The notes beneath the pieces are model-generated. The model did no database searches and was not told where the DNA came from. It saw only the letters and a program-made list of their open reading frames with translations. Of a DNA stretch of 36,974 bases, positions 31,141 to 36,974 are shown piece by piece. Both the position numbers and the translations under genes were made by a program. This stretch comes from Streptomyces silvae (lineage in GTDB: Bacteria > Actinomycetota > Actinomycetes > Streptomycetales > Streptomycetaceae): NCBI RefSeq assembly GCF_016745505.1, contig NZ_JAERUC010000113.1, positions 1 through 36,974 of the forward strand, written 5' to 3'. Position 1 is the stretch's first letter. Every line of letters starts with the position of its first letter.

Positions 31141-31962
31141 CTACCGGCCCGCCGCGGACGGCTGGCAGGCCGGGCACCAGAAGAGGTTGCGGGCCGCCAG
31201 GTCCGCCGTACGGATCTCGGTGCCGCAGATGTGGCAGCCCTGCCTGGCACGGCGGTAGACGTACACCTCGCCGCCGTGGTCGTCGACGCGCGGCGGCCGG
31301 CCCATGGCCTCCGGCAGGTGTTCGGGGCGGACCGTGTCGATGCGGTTGTTTCGCACGCCCTCGCGCATCAGGGCGCCGAGGTCGGCCCAGACCGCGTCCC
31401 ACTCGGCCCGGTCCAGGTCCTTGCCCTGGCGGTACGGGTCGATGCCGTGCCGGAAGAGGACCTCGGCGCGGTAGACGTTGCCGACGCCCGCGACGACCTT
31501 CTGGTCCATCAGCAGGGCGGCGACCGTGACGCGGCTGCGGGAGATCCGCTGCCAGGCCCGCTCCCCGTCCTCGTCGGCGCGCAGCGGGTCCGGGCCGAGC
31601 CGGTCGTGTATCGCGCGCTTCTCGGGGTCCGTGATCAGGGCGCACGTGGTGGGGCCGCGCAGATCGGCGTGGTGGGCGTCGTTGAGCAGCCGCAGCCGGA
31701 CCGTGTCGGTGGGCGGCGGAGCCGGAGCCGTGCCGAAGCCGAGCTTGCCGAAGAGGCCGAGGTGGATGTGGATCCAGACGGCTCCCTCGAAGCCGAGGAA
31801 GAGGTGCTTGCCGTGCGCGTCGACGCCGGTGAGGGTCCGGCCGTCGAGCAGTGCGGCGCTCTCGGAGAACTTGCCCTGGGGGCTGCTCACCCGCGCCGGA
31901 CGGCCCGCGAACCGTTCGTGGTGGTCGGCGGCGAGGCGGTGGATCGTATGCCCCTCGGGCAC
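31141..31962 (-). CDS. nei2: Nei2/Fpg-family DNA glycosylase and AP lyase
   Basis: From the GTG at 31962 (AGGAGA seven bases upstream) the product is 273 residues. After Met removal, Pro2 (nucleophile) and Glu3 form the catalytic N-terminus (PEGHTIHRLA). Lys52 (GKHLF) matches the conserved lysine. The helix-two-turn-helix includes VAGVGNVYRAEVLF, and the C-terminal zinc finger has Cys243-x2-Cys246 and Cys263-x2-Cys266. It removes oxidised bases in base excision repair. The overall pattern is the actinobacterial Nei2 type. The rpiB terminator lies just upstream. Confidence 0.93.
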   Translation of the reverse strand: MPEGHTIHRLAADHHERFAGRPARVSSPQGKFSESAALLDGRTLTGVDAHGKHLFLGFEGAVWIHIHLGLFGKLGFGTAPAPPPTDTVRLRLLNDAHHADLRGPTTCALITDPEKRAIHDRLGPDPLRADEDGERAWQRISRSRVTVAALLMDQKVVAGVGNVYRAEVLFRHGIDPYRQGKDLDRAEWDAVWADLGALMREGVRNNRIDTVRPEHLPEAMGRPPRVDDHGGEVYVYRRARQGCHICGTEIRTADLAARNLFWCPACQPSAAGR

Positions 31963-31983
31963 GGCGTGTCTCCTGGGAACGCG

Positions 31984-32019
31984 CTTGTGCCGCCGGGCGC
32001 GGGGTCCCGGCGGCACAAG
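31984..32019 (-). terminator. rpiB terminator
   Basis: CTTGTGCCGCCGGG (31984-31997) pairs perfectly with 32006-32019 (14 bp, 8-base loop), 31 bases after the rpiB stop codon and about 20 bases before the nei2 start. Confidence 0.8.
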
Positions 32020-32050
32020 GGAGGCGGGTGCGGGCGGTCAGAACACGCCC

Positions 32051-32539
32051 TTAGCCCTGCTGCGGGTGGTGGGCCGGGATCGGGGGGAGCTCGCCGGTGG
32101 TCTCGTACGCGGTGAGCATGTCGATGCGGCGGGTGTGGCGCTCCTCGCCGGAGTACGGGGTGGCGAGGAAGATCTCCACGAACTTGGTGGACTCCTCGAC
32201 CGTGTGCATCCGGCCGCCGATGGCCACCACGTTGGCGTCGTTGTGCTCGCGGCCGAGCGCGGCGGTCTGCTCGCTCCAGGCGAGCGCGGCGCGGACGCCC
32301 TTGACCTTGTTCGCGGCGATCTGCTCGCCGTTGCCGGAACCGCCGATGACGATGCCGAGGCTGTCCTTGTCCGCGGCCGTCCGCTCGGCGGCACGGAGGC
32401 AGAACGGCGGGTAGTCGTCCTGGGCGTCGTAGATGTGGGGACCGCAGTCGACGGCCTCGTGGCCGTGGGCGGTGAGCCACTCGACGAGGTGGTTCTTCAG
32501 TTCGAAGCCGGCATGGTCGGAGCCGAGGTACACGCGCAT
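32051..32539 (-). CDS. rpiB: Ribose-5-phosphate isomerase B
   Basis: The 162-residue protein has the RpiB fold: MRVYLGSDHAGFELK at the N-terminus (Asp9, His10 substrate contacts) and GIVIGGSGNGEQIAANK with Glu72 in place of the catalytic Cys of the E. coli enzyme, the pattern of actinobacterial RpiB. It interconverts ribose 5-phosphate and ribulose 5-phosphate in the pentose phosphate pathway. The ATG at 32539 has no clear ribosome-binding site; CACACT seven bases upstream only partly resembles a leaderless -10 box. Confidence 0.95.
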   Translation of the reverse strand: MRVYLGSDHAGFELKNHLVEWLTAHGHEAVDCGPHIYDAQDDYPPFCLRAAERTAADKDSLGIVIGGSGNGEQIAANKVKGVRAALAWSEQTAALGREHNDANVVAIGGRMHTVEESTKFVEIFLATPYSGEERHTRRIDMLTAYETTGELPPIPAHHPQQG

Positions 32540-32790
32540 GGAGCGAAGTGTGGCACGGACCGGGCGGGGTAATCGTCAGCGGGGTCGGGACCCACCGGGC
32601 TTTCCCGCCCTCCGGTGCAGGCCCGGTCCTGTGTGCAAGGCCACACGGGCAACGATCGGGTCAAGGAACCGGATCAGGGGGTTCCGATTCCGGTGTCGGG
32701 CGGGCTTGAATGCGTGGCCTTGCCTTCGCACCACCCCCGCAGAGGCAGCACCACCGACACACGTGATCAGAAAACGTAAGGATTCGATCC

Positions 32791-34230
32791 ATGACGTCGC
32801 AGACGACTCTGGCCGGACCGGGCCAACAGCCCGGCGAGCCGGGTAAGCCGGATTCTCCGGACGGGCTCCAGGCCGGTCTCAAGAACCGTCATCTCTCGAT
32901 GATCGCCATCGGCGGCGTGATCGGAGCGGGCCTCTTCGTCGGCTCCGGCGCCGGCATCGCCGCCGCGGGACCGGCCATCCTCCTGTCGTACGCGCTCGTC
33001 GGCCTGATGGTCGTCTTCGTCATGCGGATGCTCGGCGAGATGGCCGTGGCCCGGCCGAGCTCCGGCTCCTTCTCCGCCTACGCCGACCAGGCGCTGGGCC
33101 GCTGGGCCGGCTTCTCCATCGGCTGGCTGTACTGGTTCTTCTGGGTCGTGGTGCTCGCCGTCGAGGCCACGGCGGGTGCCAAGATCCTGGAGAGCTGGGT
33201 CCCCGGCGTGCCGCAGTGGGCCTGGGCCCTGATCGTCATGGTGGTGCTGACGGCGACCAACCTGGTCTCCGTCGGCTCGTACGGCGAGTTCGAGTTCTGG
33301 TTCGCCGGGATCAAGGTCGTGGCGATCGGCGCGTTCGTCGTCGTCGGGCTGCTCGCCGTCTTCGGCGTCCTGCCCGGCTCGGACCACGCGGGGTCGGGGC
33401 TCGCCCACCTCACGGACGCCGGCGGGTTCTTCCCCGAGGGGCCCGGGGCCATCCTCACCGGTGTGCTGATGGTCGTCTTCTCCTTCATGGGCAGTGAGAT
33501 CGTGACGCTGGCGGCCGGTGAGTCCGAGAACCCGCAGCGGGCCGTCTCGAAGGCCACCAACAGTGTGATCTGGCGTATCGCGATCTTCTACCTGGGCTCG
33601 ATCTTCGTGGTCCTCACCCTGCTGCCGTGGAACGACCCCTCGATCGTCGAGGACGGTTCGTACGTCGCCGCGCTGAACGCCATCGGCATCCCGCACGCCG
33701 GCCAGGTCATGGACGTCATCGTGCTGACGGCCGTGCTGTCCTGTCTCAACTCCGGCCTCTACACGGCCTCCCGCATGGCCTTCTCGCTGGGGCAGCGGGG
33801 GGACGCGCCCAAGGCGTTCGCCCGGGTGAACAAGCGGGGCGTGCCGCAGGCGGCGATCCTCTCGTCGGTCGTGTTCGGCTTCGTCGCGGTGTTCTTCAAC
33901 TACCAGTGGCCCGACACGGTCTTCGCGTTCCTGCTGAACTCCTCCGGCGCGGTGGCCCTGTTCGTGTGGCTGGTGATCTGCTTCACCCAGCTGCGGATGC
34001 GCGGCATCATCCTGCGCGAGGCGCCCGAGAAGCTCGTCGTACGGATGTGGCTCTTCCCGTACCTGACCTGGGCGACGATCGCGATGATCTCCTTCGTCCT
34101 GGTCTACATGCTGACCGACGACTCCGGACGCGAGCAGGTGCTGCTGTCGCTGCTGGTCGCGGCGCTGGTGGTGGCCGTCTCGCTGGTGCGCGAGGTCCGC
34201 AGCCGGAAGGCGAAGGCGCCGGTCGAGTGA
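32791..34230 (+). CDS. Amino-acid permease (APC superfamily, AAT/GabP type)
   Basis: The 479-residue protein has a soluble N-terminus (about 1-35), then the first-helix motif IAIGGVIGAGLFVGSGAGI (39-57), MRMLGEMAVARPSSGSFS, GWLYWFFWVVVLAVEATAG and twelve predicted helices ending with a basic tail. It is a proton-coupled importer of the GABA/aromatic/basic amino-acid permease group; the substrate is not predictable. The ATG at 32791 has TAAGGA eight bases upstream. The 250 bp upstream (32540-32790) contain no gene but have an inverted repeat GGAACC/GGTTCC (32665-32685). A paralogue starts at 36488. Confidence 0.92.
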   Translation: MTSQTTLAGPGQQPGEPGKPDSPDGLQAGLKNRHLSMIAIGGVIGAGLFVGSGAGIAAAGPAILLSYALVGLMVVFVMRMLGEMAVARPSSGSFSAYADQALGRWAGFSIGWLYWFFWVVVLAVEATAGAKILESWVPGVPQWAWALIVMVVLTATNLVSVGSYGEFEFWFAGIKVVAIGAFVVVGLLAVFGVLPGSDHAGSGLAHLTDAGGFFPEGPGAILTGVLMVVFSFMGSEIVTLAAGESENPQRAVSKATNSVIWRIAIFYLGSIFVVLTLLPWNDPSIVEDGSYVAALNAIGIPHAGQVMDVIVLTAVLSCLNSGLYTASRMAFSLGQRGDAPKAFARVNKRGVPQAAILSSVVFGFVAVFFNYQWPDTVFAFLLNSSGAVALFVWLVICFTQLRMRGIILREAPEKLVVRMWLFPYLTWATIAMISFVLVYMLTDDSGREQVLLSLLVAALVVAVSLVREVRSRKAKAPVE

Positions 34231-34239
34231 TCGCTGCGC

Positions 34240-34264
34240 ATACCTGACGGCGGATGTCAGGTAT
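34240..34264. promoter_or_regulatory. 9-bp inverted repeat between permease and FAD oxidoreductase
   Basis: ATACCTGAC (34240-34248) and GTCAGGTAT (34256-34264) are perfect inverted copies separated by GGCGGAT. It is 10 bp after the permease stop codon and 57 bp before the next start codon. It is less GC-rich than the terminators of this window, so it may be an operator of a dimeric repressor such as TetR or MarR type, but a terminator role cannot be excluded. Confidence 0.45.
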
Positions 34265-34321
34265 ACCCGGAAGGCTCTCCCTCGCCCCGCGAACCCCGCG
34301 AGCGAACGGAGAGCCTTTCCC

Positions 34322-35620
34322 ATGAGCACCACCCCCGCGATCGACAGTTTCCAGACCGGCTTCGCCCTCCGCCCCGACCTCCTGGTGGAGGCGTCGGACC
34401 CCGCCGGCGTACGGGCCGCGGTGCGTGACGCCGCCGCGCGCGGCCTGTCCGTCGCCGTCCACGCGACCGGGCACGGACTGCCGGGCCCGGTCGAGGGCGG
34501 GGTGCTGATCAGCACCCGCCGGATGGACGGCGTCGAGATCGACCCGGAGCGCCGCACCGCGCGGATCGGGGCCGGCACCACCTGGGAGGCGGTCGTCGCC
34601 GCGGCCGCCCCGCACGGGCTCGCCCCGCTGAACGGCTCCTCCCCCGGCGTGGGCGCCGTCTCGTACACGCTGGGCGGCGGGCTGGGCATCCTGGCCCGGG
34701 AGTTCGGTTACGCCGCCGACCACGTCCGCTCGCTCGACGTGGTGACCGCCGACGGGGTGCTGCGCCATGTCACCCCGGACGAGGAGCCCGACCTCTTCTG
34801 GGGGCTGCGGGGCGGCGGACACCGGCTGGGGGTCGTGACGGGGCTGGAGATCGGCCTGGTGGCCGTGGACCGGCTGTACGGCGGCGCGCTGGCCTTCGAC
34901 GGGGACGCGGCCCCGGAGGTGCTGCGGCGCTATCTGGAGTGGACGCGGACGGTGCCGGACACCTGCACGTCCTCCCCGTCGGCGATGCGCTACCCCGACC
35001 TGCCGCAGGTGCCGGAGGCGCTGCGCGGGCGGTACGTGGTCTCGGTGCGCGTCGCGTACACGGGGACGGCCGCGGAGGGCGAGGCCCTGGTGGCGCCGCT
35101 GCGCGCGATCGGGCCGGCGTTCTCGGACTCGCTGCGGGAGATGCCGTACACCGAGAGCCACACCATCCACAGCGACCCGCCGTTCCCGCACGCCTACTAC
35201 GGCCAGGGCCTGATGCTGAGCGGTCTGGACGCCGAGGCCGCCGCACGGGTGCTGGAGCTGACCGGGCCGGAGGCCCCGATGATGACGGTCGTCCAGCTCA
35301 ACCACCTCGGCGGCGCCCTCGCCGTGCCGCCCGCCCACGACAGCGCGGTGCCCCACCGGGACGCGGGCTTCCTGCTGCGGCTGCTGTCACCGCTGGACGG
35401 GACGGACGTGGCGGCGGTACGGGCGCTGTACGCGCGGGTGGCGGAGGAGACGGCGCCGTACGCCCTGGGCCGGGCGCTGAACTTCTCCTTCGGCGGCGGG
35501 GACCGCACCGACGGGTTCCACGGCGCCGGAACGCGCGAGAGGCTCGCCGGTCTGGTGTCGCGCTACGACCCGGCGAGCCTCTTCGGTGGTGCCTACGGCG
35601 TCAGCCGCGACGCCCGATGA
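34322..35620 (+). CDS. FAD-linked oxidoreductase (PCMH/berberine-bridge-enzyme type)
   Basis: The 432-residue protein begins at ATG 34322 (GGAGAG eight bases upstream). The VAO/PCMH-type FAD domain shows HATGHGLPG with His51, the position used for covalent flavin attachment in this family, and SPGVGAVSYTLGGGLG (107-122), where bicovalent berberine-bridge enzymes have a Cys; none is present here, so at most one covalent link is expected. The usual GGGGNFGVVT segment is GGGHRLGVVT here (164-173). The C-terminal BBE-like motif (YDPASLFGGAYGV) is divergent. Substrate unknown. Its end overlaps the convergent bioY gene by 20 bp. Confidence 0.88.
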   Translation: MSTTPAIDSFQTGFALRPDLLVEASDPAGVRAAVRDAAARGLSVAVHATGHGLPGPVEGGVLISTRRMDGVEIDPERRTARIGAGTTWEAVVAAAAPHGLAPLNGSSPGVGAVSYTLGGGLGILAREFGYAADHVRSLDVVTADGVLRHVTPDEEPDLFWGLRGGGHRLGVVTGLEIGLVAVDRLYGGALAFDGDAAPEVLRRYLEWTRTVPDTCTSSPSAMRYPDLPQVPEALRGRYVVSVRVAYTGTAAEGEALVAPLRAIGPAFSDSLREMPYTESHTIHSDPPFPHAYYGQGLMLSGLDAEAAARVLELTGPEAPMMTVVQLNHLGGALAVPPAHDSAVPHRDAGFLLRLLSPLDGTDVAAVRALYARVAEETAPYALGRALNFSFGGGDRTDGFHGAGTRERLAGLVSRYDPASLFGGAYGVSRDAR

Positions 35621-36194
35621 GCTTCCAGGAGGCGGGCAGCGCACCCATGGCCAGCGCGGCCTTGAGGGCGTCGCCGATCAGGAACGGCACCAGGCCGGCG
35701 GCGATCGCGGCGCTCATCGACATGCCGGTGGAGAGCGCCAGGTACGGCACGCCGACCGCGTAGATGATCAGGGAACCGACCGCCATCGTGCCCGCGGTGC
35801 GCAGGACCGACCGGTCACCGCCGCGGCGGGCCAGGCCGCCGACGACCGTGGCGGCGAGCAGCATGCCGAGGACGTAGCCGAACGACGCGCCGCCGGGGCC
35901 GGAGGAGCCCTCGGAGAACCACGGCATGCCGGCCATGCCGACGAGCGCGTACAGGGCGAGGGAGAGGAAGCCGCGGCGGGCGCCGAGCGCGGTGCCGATG
36001 AGCAGCGCGGCGAAGGTCTGGCCGGTGACGGGGACCGGGGAGCCGGGCACGGGCACGGCGATCTGGGCCGCGATGCCGGTGAGGGCGGCGCCGCCGACGA
36101 CCAGCGCCGTGTCCACGGCGTAGCGGTGCCGGGCTGCGGGCAGCAGGTCGGCGAGGACCGCTCCGGAGCGGACGGGGGCGGCAGCAGTACTCAT
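35601..36194 (-). CDS. bioY: Biotin transporter BioY (ECF-type S component)
   Basis: The 197-residue membrane protein begins at ATG 36194 (GGAG five bases upstream). Six helices are predicted, with the BioY features IAVPVPGSPVPVTGQTFAALLIGTALGARRG, YALVGMAGMPWFS and GGASFGYVLGMLLAA. BioY binds biotin and imports it, either alone or with EcfA/EcfT; no EcfA or EcfT gene lies in the window. Its stop codon lies inside the end of the FAD oxidoreductase gene on the other strand. The 293-bp gap to the divergent permease gene (36195-36487) contains no gene and should hold both promoters. Confidence 0.92.
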   Translation of the reverse strand: MSTAAAPVRSGAVLADLLPAARHRYAVDTALVVGGAALTGIAAQIAVPVPGSPVPVTGQTFAALLIGTALGARRGFLSLALYALVGMAGMPWFSEGSSGPGGASFGYVLGMLLAATVVGGLARRGGDRSVLRTAGTMAVGSLIIYAVGVPYLALSTGMSMSAAIAAGLVPFLIGDALKAALAMGALPASWKLIGRRG

Positions 36195-36487
36195 CGGGAC
36201 TCCGCGGGTGAGGTCGGCAGGCAGGGACGGACCGGAGTGTCCGGCCCTGTTCGCCGGAGACCCCCGTGGTGACGTTAGCCGACGGCATATCCCCCGATCA
36301 CCATCAGCCGCCCACAAAGCGGTGGTTGGAGGCTTAGTCGGGTTCACACAAAGAGCGTCGCGCAATCACTCGACGGCGTGACGCTGGTCACGAAGGTGGG
36401 GGTGTACCCCGTCCTCGATTCGGGAAGGGGCGCCGCCGCGTGAGACTGTAGGTTCCCCATAAATGATCCGAGAGTGATCCGCAGCTC

Positions 36488-36974
36488 ATGCACGACGCGC
36501 CCCCCACGCACTCCCCCGTACGCTCCGAGCCCCTGGCCCACGGCCTGAAGCAGCGCCATCTGACGATGCTCGGTCTGGGCGGGGTGATCGGCGCCGGTCT
36601 CTTCGTGGGGTCGGGCGCCGGGATCGCGGTCGCCGGACCCGCCGTCGTCGTCTCGTACCTGATCGCGGGGGCGCTCGCGATGCTGGTGATGCGGATGCTC
36701 GGCGAGATGTCGGCGGCGATGCCCGCGTCGGGTTCCTTCTCCGTCCACGCGGAGCGCGCGCTGGGCCGCTGGGCCGGTTTCAGCGTGGGCTGGCTCTACT
36801 GGTTCATGCTGGTGGTGGTGCTCGCCGTGGAGGCGACGGCCGCCGCGCAGATCGCCCACGCCTGGGTGCCCGCGGTGGACCAGTGGCTCTGGGTGCTGCT
36901 GTTCATGGTGGTGTTCACCGTGGCCAACCTGACGGCCGTGAAGAACTTCGGCGAGTTCGAGTTCTGGTTCGCCG
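36488..36974 (+). CDS. Second amino-acid permease, N-terminal part (cut by window end)
   Basis: The first 162 codons from the ATG at 36488 are visible. The protein is a close paralogue of the permease at 32791-34230: LGGVIGAGLFVGSGAGI, VMRMLGEMSAAMPASGSFS, GWLYWFMLVVVLAVEATA and FGEFEFWFA are shared nearly word for word. The soluble N-terminus (MHDAPPTHSPVRSEPLAHG) is different. The ribosome-binding site is weak (GAGAG about 12 bases upstream). It is probably an APC-superfamily importer. Confidence 0.88.
   Translation, partial: MHDAPPTHSPVRSEPLAHGLKQRHLTMLGLGGVIGAGLFVGSGAGIAVAGPAVVVSYLIAGALAMLVMRMLGEMSAAMPASGSFSVHAERALGRWAGFSVGWLYWFMLVVVLAVEATAAAQIAHAWVPAVDQWLWVLLFMVVFTVANLTAVKNFGEFEFWFA

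Noticed and set aside
1..36974. CRISPR arrays, insertion sequences, phage genes or a biosynthetic gene cluster
   Set aside because: No regularly spaced repeats, transposase, phage structural gene or biosynthetic enzyme set was seen on either strand.

Overview
The window is a chromosomal core segment of a high-GC actinomycete, almost certainly a Streptomyces. Base composition is very GC-rich, GTG starts are common, several genes look leaderless, and the gene order (rne – radical SAM pair – CYTH/CHAD – rodA/PBP2/mreDCB – ndk – folC – valS – clpX/clpP2/clpP1 – tig) is the one I know from Streptomyces chromosomes. That assignment rests on recognition of protein families, not on a database search. 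No CRISPR, insertion sequence, prophage or rRNA was seen.

Left part (1-6123, all minus strand): the first 88 codons of RNase E, a DUF2344 (radical-SAM-linked) protein, an unrecognised repeat-built membrane protein, a TIGR03960-type radical SAM enzyme, and a CYTH-CHAD protein likely to handle polyphosphate. A strong hairpin separates the radical SAM gene from the membrane protein gene.

6172-12453 (minus): the cell-wall elongation/sporulation-wall cluster mreB-mreC-mreD-mrdA(PBP2)-rodA, in transcription order. These form the actin-like scaffold, its membrane partners, and the transpeptidase plus SEDS glycosyltransferase pair. A 15-bp perfect hairpin lies between mreB and mreC. Next come ndk (nucleotide balancing), a small DUF4233 membrane protein coupled to folC (folate polyglutamylation), and valS.

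17886-24175: a plus-strand Pro/Gly/Gln/Tyr-rich single-pass membrane protein converges with clpX at a bidirectional terminator. Then clpP2-clpP1 (ATP-dependent proteolysis, with a ClgR-like operator upstream) and tig (ribosome-bound chaperone). A tRNA-Pro(TGG) and a tRNA-Gly(TCC) gene follow.

24176-36974: a more variable accessory-style stretch. It holds a DUF1330 protein, a small two-helix membrane protein, a 570-bp low-information gap ending in an AT-richer promoter region, an acyltransferase-3 membrane enzyme, an HD-domain hydrolase divergent from a CPA2-type cation/proton antiporter, a membrane SpoIIE-type phosphatase, an Eis-like acetyltransferase, a Nei2-type DNA glycosylase, rpiB, an amino-acid permease, an FAD-linked oxidoreductase, bioY, and the start of a second, paralogous permease. 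Most neighbouring units are separated by perfect GC-rich stem-loops that act as convincing terminators.

Most of the window is well-conserved housekeeping DNA. The best candidates for something undescribed are the ~49-residue-repeat membrane protein wedged between the two radical SAM partners, a set of four predicted leaderless starts, two noncanonical start-codon situations, and a few unexplained inverted repeats that look like operators.
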